Shown piece after piece: positions 1 through 10,561 of a DNA stretch of 44,479 nucleotides. This stretch comes from Syntrophaceticus schinkii (GTDB taxonomy: Bacteria > Bacillota > DSM-12270 > Thermacetogeniales > Thermacetogeniaceae), in contig NZ_CDRZ01000079.1 of NCBI RefSeq assembly GCF_000946815.1, positions 1-44,479 on the forward strand, given 5' to 3'. A program made the position numbers and the translations under genes. The stretch's first letter is position 1, and every line of letters starts with the position of its first letter. Under the pieces are notes generated by a model. That model was given only the letters and a program-made list of their open reading frames with translations. It had not been told where the DNA came from and did no database searches.

Positions 1-17
1 TCAGTTTCGTTTTCCAC
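1..17 (-). CDS. Start of a probable group II intron-encoded protein (cut by window edge)
   Basis: Only the first five codons and part of a sixth lie in the window, reading from a GTG at 17. A strong ribosome binding site (GGAGGAG) stands nine bases upstream. It lies at the 3' end of a region that reads as the 5' structured part of a group II intron on the same strand, where the intron's reverse transcriptase/maturase normally begins. The assignment is by position only; no domain is visible. Confidence 0.4.
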
Positions 18-535
18 TATTTATCTCTCCTCCGGTGAGTTAGTGTTCCCCTTCCAAGGGTAATGACTCCGCTACTGCCTTTCCTCTACAGGAGTTACCC
101 TGCTTCATCGGTACTATGCAGTAATCCGACTCCCTGCGCGCCTTTTGGCTTCCTCACTTTGTATCGCTTGTCTGCCATACTCCCTCTTCGGAAGAGCCCG
201 CAGGGTCTCCCAAGTTGCCGTGAACCAACTGTGTACAGCGTGCCAAGGTCTTTGACTCCGGGGAAGTTCCGGCCTGCTCGCCTCTATCGCCTGCCGAAAT
301 GTTGCCTTCTTCAGGACGGAATGAATCGGCCTTCCCATCTCGCACTATTTCGAAGCTCAATCCCTTCAACCTTGCGGCTTTCGGCCCGCTGTCTCGCCTG
401 CCTACGCTTAAACATAGCTGTTACCAGCTATGCTCCAAGGCTGGCTACGGGTGGTTGGCTAAACCTTGCCCGGTGGGATTCCCACCCACTGAGTGTCACG
501 ACCTGGCTTGGTCGCTCCCGTCCCCAGTGCATCTG
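1..535 (-). mobile_element. Group II intron, 5' structured region, directly downstream of dnaJ
   Basis: Read on the minus strand, this stretch has the texture of a bacterial group II intron ahead of its open reading frame: G/A-rich, no sensible protein, dense short hairpins. Clear ones are an 8-bp stem CATAGCTG/CAGCTATG closed by a GTAA (GNRA) tetraloop at 413-432 and a GGTGGG/CCCACC hairpin at 472-486. A strong Shine-Dalgarno and GTG follow at the window edge. Phrases resembling the domain I regions of known introns occur from about 535 down to 60. The exact 5' boundary (the GUGYG-like end) cannot be fixed but lies just after the restored dnaJ stop codon at 536. The catalytic domains V/VI and the rest of the reverse transcriptase would lie outside the window. 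The long open frame on the plus strand here is an antisense shadow. Confidence 0.65.
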
Positions 536-1692
536 CTAACCACCAATAAAGGCATCTTTCACCTTTTCAAAAAAGCCTTGCGGGTTTGGTACTGGTCGAT
601 GCGCACAGTAGTGTCGAATTTATGCAACATCTCTTTTTGTTCCTCGGTCAGCTTAGTGGGGATCACTACCTTAATGCTGAGGATCTGGTCGCCTCTGCCG
701 TACCCTTGCAGGTGGGGGATCCCCTTGCCTCGCAGATGGAACACCGCATTGGGCTGTGTCCCCTCGGGTATTCTGAATTTAGTGTTTCCATCCAGTGTGG
801 GAATTTCAATCTCATCTCCCAGTGCTGCCTGCACAAAGGAGATGGGTACTTCCATCACCACATTATCCTTCTCCCGCTTAAACACTTTATGGGGGCGCAC
901 ACGAATGCGTACAATCAGGTCACCCGGAGGGCCGCCCTGTGTCCCCAATTCCCCTTCCCCGGCCAGGCGCAGGGCGGAACCATTATCCACACCGGCCGGC
1001 ACTTGTATATTGACCTTGCGCGGGCGGCGCACTTTTCCCTTACCGTGGCAGGTATTGCAGGGTTTTTCGATGGTTTTCCCTGTACCCTTGCAATTGTCAC
1101 AGGTGGTTACTGTAGAAAACTGCCCAAAGGCAATCCTCTGGGTTACACGCACCTGTCCTGTCCCCCCGCATTTATAACAGGTAACCGGCTCAGTACCTGG
1201 AGCGGCACCGGATCCACCGCAGTCACCACAGTCCTCCCAGCGCTGAATAGTCACCTCTCGCTCCACCCCAAAGGCAGCCTCTTTAAAGGAGAGTTCTATA
1301 TTCATCTGCAGGTCAGGGCCACGCCTTGGCCCCCCTCTCTGCCCACCGCCGAAGGGACTGCCAAACCCGCCCCCGCCTCCGAAAAAGACATCGAAGATAT
1401 CTTCAAAGCCACCGAAATTGCCGAAGTCGTAACCCGCTCCACCTGGTCCGGCTCCGGCACCCATATCAAAAGCGGCATGGCCAAACTGGTCATAGCGGCC
1501 CCTCTTTTCCTGGTCACCCAGTACTTCATAGGCCTCATGGACCTCTTTGAACTTTTCGGCAGCTTCCTCCTGGTTATCCGGGTTCATGTCAGGGTGGTAT
1601 TGGCGAGCCAGCTTCCGGTAAGCCTTTTTAATTTCCGTTTCGGAGGCATTCCGGTCCACCCCTAAAACCTCATAATAGTCCCTTTTATCCAT
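536..1692 (-). CDS. dnaJ: Chaperone DnaJ (Hsp40), one-base frameshift near the C-terminus
   Basis: Co-chaperone that delivers unfolded clients to DnaK and stimulates its ATPase. The J domain is at residues 1-70 with HPD at 33-35, then a Gly/Phe-rich linker (about 75-115), four CxxCxGxG zinc-binding repeats (about 150-225) and the C-terminal substrate-binding domains. I chose the ATG at 1692, which has GGAGG nine bases upstream; a GTG at 1701 is too close to that site. As given, the frame stops at 559 after KAFLKR. Restoring one A in the CGCAAGGC stretch near 580 gives the usual ending [12 protein letters not shown] and a stop at 536, for 385 residues. It is the last gene of the hrcA-grpE-dnaK-dnaJ operon, 33 bases behind dnaK, with a group II intron immediately downstream. 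Confidence 0.95.
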
Positions 1693-1725
1693 CTTTCTCA
1701 CCCTCCGGATTCGGTCCGGTTCATC

Positions 1726-3596
1726 TTATTTCTCTTCATCATCCACAACAGTGTAGTCAGCATCAACGGTCTTGCCATCACCGGGGTTTTCTGCACCGGC
1801 AGCTCCTGTGGCACCTCCGGTGGCACCAGCAGCACCTGGATCACCCGCTGCTCCCTGGCCTTCCGCCTGCTGGTATATCTTGGATGTGGTATCATAGATG
1901 ACCTTGGTCAATTCCTCAGTCTTCCCTTTGACTTCTCTTCTAGATCCTTCCCTTCAAGAGCCTTCTTCAATTCATCTTTGGCCTTGTTGATTTTATCCTT
2001 GTCATCAGAACTGATCTTGTCACCCAGGTCACTGATTGTTTTTTCCGCCTGATACACCAGGCTGTCTGCTTTGTTGATTACTTCTGCTTCTTCACGCCGC
2101 TTTTTATCTTCCTCTGCAAACTGCTCTGCCTTTTTTACCATATCATCGATTTCCGTGTCATCCAGGTTTGTAGAAGCAGTGATAGTAATCTGCTGTTCCT
2201 TGCCGGTTCCCATATCTTTGGCTGAGACATGAACGATCCCGTTAACATCAATATCAAACTTGACCTCGATCTGGGGTACCCCACGGGGTGCCGGCGGAAT
2301 TCCTACCAACTGGAAGCGGCCAAGTGTTTTATTGTCACCCGCCATTGCCCGCTCTCCCTGAAGAACATGAATATCCACACTGGTCTGGTTATCAGCAGCA
2401 GTTGTGAATATCTGGCTCTTGGATGTGGGAATCGTTGAGTTGCGCTCGATGATCTTCGTCATCACACTGCCCAGTGTCTCTATCCCTAAGGAAAGGGGTG
2501 TGACATCCAGCAGAACGATGTCTTTGACATCACCGGCCAACACACCGCCCTGAATGGCAGCTCCCATAGCCACAACCTCGTCGGGGTTGATGCCCTTGCT
2601 GGGCTCCTTACCCAGTACCCTCTTGATCATCTCCTGAACAAGAGGTACCCGGGTAGACCCACCCACCAACAGAACCTTATCGATCTCGTTGGGTTCCAGA
2701 CCGGCGTCAGCCATAGCCTGCTTGATGGGGCCCACGGTCTTCTCCACCAGGTCTGAGGTCAACTCCTCAAACTTAGCCCTGGTCAGTGTCATCTCCAGGT
2801 GCTGCGGGCCAGCATCTGTTGCGGTAATAAAGGGCAAACTGATGGTTGTCTGGGGGATCCCGGAAAGCTCATGTTTGGCCTTCTCCGCAGCCTCCTTGAG
2901 GCGCTGCTCTGCCATCTTATCCTTTGAAAGGTCAACCCCGGTCTGCTTTTTAAACTCACTGACCATGTAATCGATAATCCGGTTGTCGAAGTCATCTCCA
3001 CCCAAATAGTTATTGCCGCTGGTGGCCATAACCTCAACAACATCATCACCTAACTCCAAAATGGAAACATCAAAAGTGCCACCGCCCAGGTCATAGACAA
3101 GGATGGTGTGGTCCTGGTCTTTATCTAAACCATATGCCAGGGCTGCTGCAGTCGGTTCGTTGATAATCCTCTGCACATCTAGACCGGCAATGCGCCCCGC
3201 ATCTTTGGTGGCCTGCCGCTGACTGTCGCTGAAGTAAGCGGGAACTGTGATTACAGCCTTGTCAACGGTTTCTCCCAAGTAAGCCTCTGCATCCGCTTTG
3301 AGCTTCTGGAGCAGCATAGCTGAAATTTCCTGCGGGGTATAGTTATGGCCATCAATATTAATTGTATGGTTGCTCCCCATCTCTCTTTTAATAGAGCGCA
3401 CTGTGCGATCTGGATTTGTAACCGCCTGTCTCTTGGCCAACTCCCCTACCAACCGCTCCCCATCTTTGGTAAAAGCAACCACTGATGAAGTAATACGGGC
3501 ACCTTCCGGTGTCGGTATAATCGTCGGCTGCCCACCCTCCATAATGGCTACACAAGAGTTCGTTGTTCCCAGGTCAATACCTATAACCTTACTCAT
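1726..3596 (-). CDS. dnaK: Chaperone DnaK (Hsp70), one-base frameshift near residue 553
   Basis: ATP-dependent Hsp70 chaperone. The N-terminus carries the ATPase signature [10 protein letters not shown], followed by the phosphate-binding motifs DLGGGTFD and VGGSTRVP, the substrate-binding beta domain and the helical lid. The open frame as given ends at 1908 with a non-family tail. The lid continues in another frame ([14 protein letters not shown]...) to the typical acidic ending [12 protein letters not shown] at 1726. One missing G in the GAGAAGTC stretch near 1940 (GAGGAAGTC expected) explains the break and gives 623 residues, the normal length. The start overlaps the grpE stop by four bases. 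The low-complexity Gly/Ala segment before the tail is usual for the family. Confidence 0.96.
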
Positions 3597-4216
3597 CTAC
3601 ACATGCCCCCTTTTGGCAAGATTTTTTTTTGTGTTTTTATTTCCGTTTCCGGTTTTTTAGCTACGATAACTAAAGCGGGACGCAGTACCTTACCATGTAG
3701 GAGGTAGCCTTTCTGCACCTCCGCGGTCACAGTGCCTTCGGGATATTCTGTGGTTTCTATCCGCTCAAAGGCATCCTGGTAAACGGGGTCAAATGGTTTG
3801 CCCACAGATTCCACAGGCTCTACACCCTCCTGAGACAGCAAGTTATGCAGCTGCCTGTAGATCATCTCGATCCCTGTAATTATATTCTCCGGCAGCTCCT
3901 TTTTTGCAGCATCCAGGGCGCGTTCAAAATTATCGATAATTGGAATAATGTCCAGCAATAGACGCTCATTGGCGGTGCGCCGGATTTCCGCATTTTCCTG
4001 CCGTGTACGACGGCGATAGTTATCAAAATCGGCAGTCAGGCGCAGGAATCGCTGCTGTAAATTATTGAACTCCGCTTCAAGATCCGCCTTGGCGTCCTCA
4101 GCTTCCTCAATTACCTCAGTTTCCTCCTCAAGGGATCCTTCCGTCTCAGCTGTAACTTCTTCTCCGTTTTCAGGTGATACCCCCTGCTCCTGCAAGTCTT
4201 GATCACTGTTCAACAA
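3593..4216 (-). CDS. grpE: Nucleotide exchange factor GrpE
   Basis: Releases ADP from DnaK. It has an acidic, disordered N-terminus (about 50 residues), then a long helical dimerisation segment ([25 protein letters not shown]) and the C-terminal beta domain with the family ending [18 protein letters not shown]. The frame is open from a GTG at 4240, but AAGGAGGG lies inside that extension and points to TTG at 4216 (six-base spacer), giving 207 residues. The stop overlaps the dnaK start (ATGA), so the two are translationally coupled. A 248-base gap separates it from hrcA; it holds no gene but one copy of the GGAAGCCGGAA-type phrase. Confidence 0.95.
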   Translation of the reverse strand: MLNSDQDLQEQGVSPENGEEVTAETEGSLEEETEVIEEAEDAKADLEAEFNNLQQRFLRLTADFDNYRRRTRQENAEIRRTANERLLLDIIPIIDNFERALDAAKKELPENIITGIEMIYRQLHNLLSQEGVEPVESVGKPFDPVYQDAFERIETTEYPEGTVTAEVQKGYLLHGKVLRPALVIVAKKPETEIKTQKKILPKGGMCR

Positions 4217-4327
4217 CTTATTCCCTCCTTGAAAGGTCACATCGAAAAGTCACATCATCCCTGATCTAAAAATAAAAATATCTATGCACAGGCAGTTGTA
4301 TTCTGTCTTTCCACCCTGAAAATAGAA

Positions 4328-4360
4328 ACCGGAAGCCGGAATCAAAGACCGGAAGTTGCG
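4328..4360. repeat. Intergenic phrase repeat (CCGGAAGCCGGAA type), copy 1
   Basis: This A/C/G-rich phrase built from CCGGAAG units lies between hrcA and grpE. Related phrases appear at 17331-17370 (inside comEC), near 25381, at 29941-29957, at 33062-33090 and at 41028-41055. Copies are degenerate and have no terminal inverted repeats or coding capacity. Confidence 0.45.
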
Positions 4361-4464
4361 AGAAATCTCTTCCCTGCCGGTTCCACTATAACATTCGACT
4401 TCAGTCTGTTGTTATCATCGTCTGGGTTTTGCCATAAAGCGGCATGGCATTAAATAAGTCCAGA

Positions 4465-5511
4465 TCAATAAAAAGTATCCTTGGACAGAACCTCTGACAG
4501 AATTTCAGTAATATACTCTACAACAGCAACTGCCCTGGCATAATCCATCCTCATGGGACCCATAAGCCCGATAGTCCCTACGGCATTTCCCCCAATACTG
4601 TAAACAGCACTGACCACACTATATCCCGCTGCTGGATCGTAATTGATTTCTCTGCCGATCCTGACTGTTACAACGTTGGGATCAGTTTTTTTAAGGATTG
4701 CGCGCAGGATTTCCTCCTCTTCGATGATGCTCATCAGATTGCGCACTTCTGCAATATCACTGTATTCAGGTTGTTTTATAATATTTTGAGCTCCGCCCAG
4801 GTAGACGGTTTCATCTGCATCTTCCTGCAGTACCGCTTCCACAATTTCCATGATCCTGTCGAGAACCCGCCGCTGTTTGATCAATTCATCATAAACATTA
4901 TGTAAAATTGTACGGGAAATCTGCGGAAATGTCAGCCCCCGGAAGTACGTATTGAGAACATTTTCAATATGCGCCAGATCGGCGGTTGTCATACCTGAAG
5001 GCAGATCCACCATCTTGCTTTCCAGCCATCCCGTTTCTGTCACAATTACCACCAGAGCCTTCTGCGGTGTCAAGGGGATGGCTTTAATTTTCTTGAGAGC
5101 TGCATTTTCCAGTTGAGGCCCTGACAGCAATACCAGATAATCGGTTAACTGGGACACCGTTTTAATGGTACGCTGGATAATATTAGCCAAAGCCTTTGCT
5201 CTTTGAGCAAAAATAGCGCGGACAATCTTCTCCTCCCGTAGCGTCAGTTTACTCTTCTTCATCAACCTGTCTACATAGTAGCGGTAGCCAGGTTGGGATG
5301 GTATCCGTCCCGCGGAAGTATGTGGCTGTAGGATCAGTCCCAGTTCCTCTAAATCTGACATTTCATTCCGAATAGTTGCCGGACTGACGCCTAACCGGTA
5401 TTTACGGGCAATACTGCGGGAGCTCACGGGTTCCGCTGTGACAATATGGCTTTCCACTATCGCTTCTAGAACCTGTTGTTTCCTAATATTTAAACCCACC
5501 GGCGTCACCAC
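4465..5511 (-). CDS. hrcA: Heat-inducible transcription repressor HrcA
   Basis: Repressor of class I heat-shock genes; it binds the CIRCE element and is kept active by GroEL. The N-terminal winged helix (about residues 5-75) has the family phrases SSRSIA, VSPATIRNEM and GLILQPHTSAGR, followed by the GAF-like dimerisation core and C-terminal helices. Its 348 residues are the normal size. It starts at a GTG at 5511 or 5508, both just 10-15 bases from a perfect CIRCE operator, so the gene represses its own operon. It is the first gene of hrcA-grpE-dnaK-dnaJ. Confidence 0.96.
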   Translation of the reverse strand: MVTPVGLNIRKQQVLEAIVESHIVTAEPVSSRSIARKYRLGVSPATIRNEMSDLEELGLILQPHTSAGRIPSQPGYRYYVDRLMKKSKLTLREEKIVRAIFAQRAKALANIIQRTIKTVSQLTDYLVLLSGPQLENAALKKIKAIPLTPQKALVVIVTETGWLESKMVDLPSGMTTADLAHIENVLNTYFRGLTFPQISRTILHNVYDELIKQRRVLDRIMEIVEAVLQEDADETVYLGGAQNIIKQPEYSDIAEVRNLMSIIEEEEILRAILKKTDPNVVTVRIGREINYDPAAGYSVVSAVYSIGGNAVGTIGLMGPMRMDYARAVAVVEYITEILSEVLSKDTFY

Positions 5512-5521
5512 CCTTTAATAA

Positions 5522-5548
5522 TTAGCACTCCTATCAACTGAGTGCTAA
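5522..5548 (-). promoter_or_regulatory. CIRCE operator (HrcA binding site)
   Basis: TTAGCACTC, nine bases, GAGTGCTAA: both arms match the consensus without mismatch. It lies directly downstream of the -10 box and 11 bases before hrcA, so bound HrcA would block the start of transcription. Confidence 0.97.
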
Positions 5549-5559
5549 GTTCTAGCAAT

Positions 5560-5588
5560 AACATACCACCATGCCGCCCTGATGTCAA
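5560..5588 (-). promoter_or_regulatory. Sigma-A promoter of the hrcA operon
   Basis: A TTGACA box (5583-5588), 17-base spacer and TATGTT box (5560-5565) on the minus strand put the transcript start near 5553, immediately ahead of CIRCE. Confidence 0.85.
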
Positions 5589-5604
5589 TAGCCCATACCA
5601 ACCA

Positions 5605-6756
5605 CTAAACAAAGTGGGATAAAACGTAGTTGGCCAACAGGCGGCCGCGGTCGGTCAGAAAGATGGCGTCCTTGCTGACACCCATCAACCCCTCACCGAC
5701 CATAATGGATAACTGCTGCTTATAAAAATCTTCGAAGGGGTGGCCAAAGCGCTGCTCGAAATCTTTACGGTAAAGGCCTTTGCTGAGGCGAAGCCCCATG
5801 ATAATGGTATCGATGAGCTCATCTCTCTGTAACTGATGCTCCTCAAAGACGCGGGGGAGTTCCCCCGACAACACCCTCTCCAGATACCGTTGAAGATCAC
5901 TTTCATTGGCATAGCGCACTTTTTCAAAGTACCCCTGTGCCGCGGCACCAAGCCCTAAGTAGGGGGTGTTTTTCCAGTAGGTGATGTTGTGCCTGCACTC
6001 GCGGCCAGGCCTGGCATAGTTGGAGATCTCATAGCGCACATACCCGGCTGATGTCACCTGCTGCGCAGTTTCTTCCCACATGGCTATCTGCATCTCTTCA
6101 CTGCAGGCCTCCAATTTTCCGCTCTTGATCTCTCTGGCAAGTGGAGTGCCCTCTTCCAGGGATAAGCCGTAGATGGAAAGGTGTTCCGGGGAAAGCATCA
6201 GTGCCTGCTCCAGGTTATGCCTCCAGGAGGCCAGGTTTTGGCCTGGCAGGGCGTAGATGAGATCAAGGTTGATGTTGTCAAACCCCGCAGCCCTTGCTGC
6301 CTCATAAGCTTCAACAATCTCCACAGCACTGTGCGTTCTCCCTAAGAGCTCCAGCTCACCTGGTTGAAACGACTGGGCACCCAGTGAAAGACGATTCACC
6401 CCGGCCCTCCGTAAATCTTGAAGTTTCTCCAGGGTTACCGTTCCCGGGTTGGCCTCCACTGTGACCTCCAGATCATCGGACAGGCAAAAACTGCTGCTGC
6501 ATCGGGAAAGCACACCACAGAGAGACTTCGTAGGTATAACTGTGGGGGTTCCCCCGCCACAGTAGATCGATGATAATTCCAAATGATGATCTCTGGCAGC
6601 ATACGCCGCATACAGAGAGATCTCCATCTCCAGTGCATCAATATAGCGTTCAGCCAATTTCCCCTGATCATTTTGAGGAAGAGGGAGTGAATGGAAGGAG
6701 CAGTAGCAGCACTTTTGCAGGCAAAAAGGGAAGTGCAGGTATAGGCCGATCTTCAC
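5605..6756 (-). CDS. hemW: Radical SAM heme chaperone HemW
   Basis: HemN-like radical SAM protein, formerly annotated as oxygen-independent coproporphyrinogen III oxidase and now regarded as a heme-insertion chaperone. The cluster motif is C12-x3-C16-x2-C19, followed by the SAM-binding GGGTPT and the C-terminal HemN-like domain; 383 residues. It has the shorter HemW form of the cysteine motif, without the extra cysteine of true HemN. The ATG overlaps the lepA stop by four bases, so it is coupled to lepA. The order lepA-hemW-hrcA is the standard one for Firmicutes. Confidence 0.92.
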   Translation of the reverse strand: MKIGLYLHFPFCLQKCCYCSFHSLPLPQNDQGKLAERYIDALEMEISLYAAYAARDHHLELSSIYCGGGTPTVIPTKSLCGVLSRCSSSFCLSDDLEVTVEANPGTVTLEKLQDLRRAGVNRLSLGAQSFQPGELELLGRTHSAVEIVEAYEAARAAGFDNINLDLIYALPGQNLASWRHNLEQALMLSPEHLSIYGLSLEEGTPLAREIKSGKLEACSEEMQIAMWEETAQQVTSAGYVRYEISNYARPGRECRHNITYWKNTPYLGLGAAAQGYFEKVRYANESDLQRYLERVLSGELPRVFEEHQLQRDELIDTIIMGLRLSKGLYRKDFEQRFGHPFEDFYKQQLSIMVGEGLMGVSKDAIFLTDRGRLLANYVLSHFV

Positions 6757-8555
6757 TCCTTATCAACCTGGAGTACCGCCAGGAACGCCTCCTGAGGGAT
6801 TTCCACACGTCCCACCTGTTTCATCCGGCGTTTCCCTTCTTTCTGTTTTTCCAAGAGCTTGCGCTTCCTGGTCACATCCCCACCATAGCACTTCTCCAGC
6901 ACATTCTTGCGCAGGGCCTTAACGGTTTCCCTGGCAATCACCCTGGAGCCGATCGATGCCTGGATGGGAACATCAAACAGCTGCCTGGGGATCAGCCTTC
7001 TCAGCTTATCCACCAGAGAGCGCGCCCGCTGCTGTGCCTGCTCGCGGTGGACAATAATGGAGAGGGCATCCACCATTTCACCATGCACCATACAATCGAG
7101 CTTAACCAATTCTGCTGCGCGGTATCCGGAGAGTTCGTAATCAAAGGATGCAAAACCCCTTGTGCAGGACTTGAGAATATCAAAAAAGTCAAAGATAATC
7201 TCTGACAGCGGCAGTTGATAAGAGATCTGCACCCGCTGTGGGGAAAGGTAGCTCATATCCTGATACTCCCCTCTGCGGTCATGGAAAAGTTCCATCACAG
7301 CCCCCACATAATCCGCAGGTGTGATCACATTTGCCTGTACATATGGCTCCTCAACCACAGCTATTTCCCCTGTTTCAGGCCAGTTGGCCGGATTATCCAC
7401 CGTAACTGTCTCTCCATTGTGGCCGGTCAGGCGATAAACCACGTTCGGGGCAGTTGTGACGAGCTCTAAACCATATTCCCGCTCCAGCCTTTCCTGAATA
7501 ATCTCCATATGCAGTAAGCCCAGGAAACCACAGCGAAAACCAAAACCTAAAGCAGCTGATGTCTCCGGTTCGTACTGAAAGGAGGCGTCATTCAACCTCA
7601 GCTTCTCCAAGGCATCACGCAAATTTTCGAAATCATTGGCCTCCACCGGGTAAAGGCCGCAGAAGACAACAGGCAGCACCTTTCTGTATCCAGGGAGAGA
7701 ACTTGATGCAGGTTTGTTCGCATCTGTAATCGTATCTCCCACCCTGGTATCGGCAACTTCCTTGATCCCTGCTGCCAGATAACCCACCTCACCAGGGCCG
7801 AGTTCATCAACCTGATGCATCGACGGGGAAAACACGCCTACCTCACTGACCTCGTAGGACTTGCCGGTAGCCATCATCATGATCTTCATCCCTGGCCGCA
7901 CACAGCCGTGAAAAACCCTGATATAGGAGATAGCCCCCCGATAGGGGTCAAAATGAGAATCGAAGATCAATGCCTGCAGGGGTTTTTCCGCATCCCCTTG
8001 AGGAGAAGGCACCCGCCGGATCAGCGTTTCCAGGAGTTCCTTTACCCCCTCACCCTCCTTTGCGGAAACCAGCAGGATATCATCGGTATCCAGGCCAATC
8101 ACATCCTCTATTTCCCTGGCAACCCGGTCGGGATCCGCCACAGAGAGGTCAATCTTATTGATCACAGGGATGATCTCCAGATTGGCATCCAGAGCCAGGT
8201 AGGTATTGGCGATGGTCTGGGCCTCTACACCCTGAGAGGCATCCACAATCAGCAGGGCTCCCTCACAGGCGTTCAGACTCCGGGAAACCTCATAGCTGAA
8301 GTCCACATGTCCCGGGGTATCGATTAGGTTTAAAATATACTCCTGCCCATCCGCGGCTTGATAATTCATCCTGGCCGGGGTCAGCTTAATGGTAATTCCC
8401 CTCTCCCGTTCCAGGTCCATCTGATCGAGTACCTGGTCCCTCATCTGCCTGGATTCCAGAGCACCTGTCAGCTCCAGAAAACGATCAGCCAGAGTGGACT
8501 TCCCATGGTCAATATGAGCTATTATACAAAAATTTCTGATCAGTTCTTGCTTCAC
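6753..8555 (-). CDS. lepA: Elongation factor 4 (LepA)
   Basis: Ribosome-associated translational GTPase that back-translocates or remodels stalled ribosomes. It has G1 [10 protein letters not shown]3 DTPGHVDF and G4 NKIDL, then the EF-G-like domains II, III and V and the LepA-specific C-terminal domain; 600 residues is full length. It starts with GTG at 8555, preceded by AAAGGTG. hemW follows with a four-base overlap. The 80-base gap toward murJ holds no clear hairpin terminator. Confidence 0.97.
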   Translation of the reverse strand: MKQELIRNFCIIAHIDHGKSTLADRFLELTGALESRQMRDQVLDQMDLERERGITIKLTPARMNYQAADGQEYILNLIDTPGHVDFSYEVSRSLNACEGALLIVDASQGVEAQTIANTYLALDANLEIIPVINKIDLSVADPDRVAREIEDVIGLDTDDILLVSAKEGEGVKELLETLIRRVPSPQGDAEKPLQALIFDSHFDPYRGAISYIRVFHGCVRPGMKIMMMATGKSYEVSEVGVFSPSMHQVDELGPGEVGYLAAGIKEVADTRVGDTITDANKPASSSLPGYRKVLPVVFCGLYPVEANDFENLRDALEKLRLNDASFQYEPETSAALGFGFRCGFLGLLHMEIIQERLEREYGLELVTTAPNVVYRLTGHNGETVTVDNPANWPETGEIAVVEEPYVQANVITPADYVGAVMELFHDRRGEYQDMSYLSPQRVQISYQLPLSEIIFDFFDILKSCTRGFASFDYELSGYRAAELVKLDCMVHGEMVDALSIIVHREQAQQRARSLVDKLRRLIPRQLFDVPIQASIGSRVIARETVKALRKNVLEKCYGGDVTRKRKLLEKQKEGKRRMKQVGRVEIPQEAFLAVLQVDKE

Positions 8556-8635
8556 TGTTAATCACCTTTCTTGCCAAATACACCAAAACCAAGGATCTCT
8601 TTCCCATCAATAAGAGGATCAAGAGATGGAGAATA

Positions 8636-10216
8636 TCAATGAAGAGTACCGGCCTTTCTATTATGTCCGATCTTCTTCTTAACCAGATCCAGCACCAGTT
8701 GAAACTCCTCTAGCTTCAAGAAATAGGTCACCAGGAAATAAACCAAAATCCCTGCAGCCACCGCCCCACTTACAGCGATCAGCTGAGCGAACTTAGTGGC
8801 GATCCCCAACAGGCCCTGGAGCCAGGTGACAACCAGATAGGCCACACCCCCTGTAGCCAGGGAAGCAGCACCAGAGCCAAGTGCAGAGGAAATAATCCTG
8901 TGGCCGTCGATATTGCCGATCTTTGCCCTTAATAGAAACAGCAGCACCAGCATGTTGACGATCCCCACCAGTGAATAAGCCAGGGCTAGTCCACTGTGTC
9001 CCATAGGCTTAACCAACCAGATATTGAGGACAATATTCAGAAACACGGTGCCGATCCCCACCAGAACCGGGGTTTTAGTATCTTTCAGAGCATAAAAAAC
9101 CCTGTTTAAAATCAGGGAGCCCGAGTAGCCGATAATCCCAAAAGAGTAATAGAAAAGCGCTACTGACGTAGCCACTGTGCTCTCCGGTGTGAATTTCCCC
9201 ATCTGGAAGAAGAGCCTGATCGCTGGAAGCCCAATAGCGATCAACCCTGCCACGCAAGGGATAGTCAAAAAGTTGATCGCACGAAACCCCAGGGAAAAGG
9301 TGCGGCGAAACTGGCCCAACTCCTGGCGGGCTGACTGCTCGGTCAGAGTAGGAAAGATTGCCGTACCGATGGCAACTGCAAAGATTCCGATAGGGAGCTG
9401 CATGATCCTTTGTGCTGTCTTTAGAGCTGCCAGCTGCCCACTGGGAAGCCCGGAGGCCAGGTTCTGGCTGACAAAAAGATTAAACTGGGATACTGAAAGA
9501 CCGATCAGAACCGGGAAAACCAAAGCCCCGATCTGCCTGATCCCCGGGTGACTCAGATCCAGCACCGGCTTATACCTGATACCCAACCGCAATAGAGGCG
9601 GCAGCTGAACAGCAAAGTTCAAAACCGCTCCCACTACAACCCCGATGGCAAAGGATACAATACCTATGCGCGGACCAAACAGCCCTCCTATAACCACAAC
9701 AGAGAGATTATAGAGCACAGACCCCAACGCCGGTGTGCTGAAGTGCTTGTAAGCGTTCAGTATCCCTATAGTCACTCCGCTCAGACCCATAAAAAAGGTC
9801 TGGAAGAACATGATCCGTGTGAGGTAAACGGTCAAATCGATCTCCCCGGCTTTAAAACCCGGCACCAGCAGGTGCACCAACTGCGGGGTAAAGACTACTC
9901 CCAGGGTGATGGCAGCAACCATGAGGATGATCACCAGGTTGAGCATGATGCTCGCTACCTGCCACCCCTCATCCTCTTCCCCTTTAGCGAGATACCCGCC
10001 GAAAACAGGGATAAAGGCGGAACTGAGAGCCCCCCCGATCAAGATCATATAGATAAAATCAGGGATGGAGAAGGCCGCATTATAAGCATCTGTAATCCGG
10101 TTCTGCCCAAAGAGTGCATAGAGCAAAGCATCCCGCACATAACCAAGAATACGGGCCACAACCATTGCAATAGTAATGATCCCTACGGCCCGTGCAATTT
10201 TTTCACGTTCTGACAT
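8636..10216 (-). CDS. murJ: Lipid II flippase MurJ (MviN family)
   Basis: Polytopic membrane protein of the MOP exporter superfamily that flips lipid-linked peptidoglycan precursor across the membrane. Hydrophobic segments run through the whole 526 residues (about 14 helices), with the family's N-terminal phrase ARILGYVRDALLYALFG and the RRTF loop near the middle. The frame is open from 10321, but those 35 codons lack family character; the ATG at 10216 has GAAGGAG five bases upstream and begins MSEREKIARA. The neighbours are housekeeping genes, and murJ sits between lepA and the spoIIP group, where Bacillus has none. Confidence 0.92.
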   Translation of the reverse strand: MSEREKIARAVGIITIAMVVARILGYVRDALLYALFGQNRITDAYNAAFSIPDFIYMILIGGALSSAFIPVFGGYLAKGEEDEGWQVASIMLNLVIILMVAAITLGVVFTPQLVHLLVPGFKAGEIDLTVYLTRIMFFQTFFMGLSGVTIGILNAYKHFSTPALGSVLYNLSVVVIGGLFGPRIGIVSFAIGVVVGAVLNFAVQLPPLLRLGIRYKPVLDLSHPGIRQIGALVFPVLIGLSVSQFNLFVSQNLASGLPSGQLAALKTAQRIMQLPIGIFAVAIGTAIFPTLTEQSARQELGQFRRTFSLGFRAINFLTIPCVAGLIAIGLPAIRLFFQMGKFTPESTVATSVALFYYSFGIIGYSGSLILNRVFYALKDTKTPVLVGIGTVFLNIVLNIWLVKPMGHSGLALAYSLVGIVNMLVLLFLLRAKIGNIDGHRIISSALGSGAASLATGGVAYLVVTWLQGLLGIATKFAQLIAVSGAVAAGILVYFLVTYFLKLEEFQLVLDLVKKKIGHNRKAGTLH

Positions 10217-10561
10217 CTGTTCTCCTTCATATAAAAAAATAGAGCACTTAAAGTAGATATTATCACTTTGTGCTCCACAACGAAAGGGGTAGATTTCACA
10301 GGGATAGGTTCGGCAGCACAAAAGGCATACAGATGCCGGGCGAAAAGCAGTAAAATTATATTGCTGGCAGTGGTTCGTTTAACAAGCAACGGGGACAAAT
10401 GCGGGACAGTCCCCGCTGCACGCGGCGTTCTGGTCCTTCCTGGGAATATGGCCTCACCGCGTCCTGACTGGGGCAGTCCGCTGCACGCGGCGTTCTGGGG
10501 ACTCGTGCACCGGGGACACCAGAGGCAGTCCCCAGTGCACGCGCACTCGTTGCACAGCTGG
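10217..10561. repeat. Repeat-rich gap with GGGGAC hairpin and 19-bp direct repeat
   Basis: No gene is seen here. The 19-base phrase GCTGCACGCGGCGTTCTGG occurs at 10415-10433 and again at 10480-10498. At 10505-10540 a hairpin has arms GTGCAC-c-GGGGAC and GTCCCC-a-GTGCAC (12 of 13 pairs) around ACCAGAGGCA. A smaller hairpin, GCGGG/CCCGC, lies at 10401-10416. G+C content and texture differ from the flanking genes, and the repeats stop right at the end of the next gene. Confidence 0.6.

Noticed and set aside
63-539. 158-residue open frame on plus, rich in Ser, Leu, Arg and Pro
   Set aside because: It is antisense to the intron-like structured RNA; no ribosome site, no recognisable domain, and composition typical of a shadow frame.
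299-1665. Long plus-strand open frames over dnaJ
   Set aside because: They are shadows of the minus-strand dnaJ, whose J domain and zinc motifs are unmistakable.
10217-10321. N-terminal extension of murJ by 35 residues
   Set aside because: It lacks family character, and a good ribosome site precedes the internal ATG at 10216.
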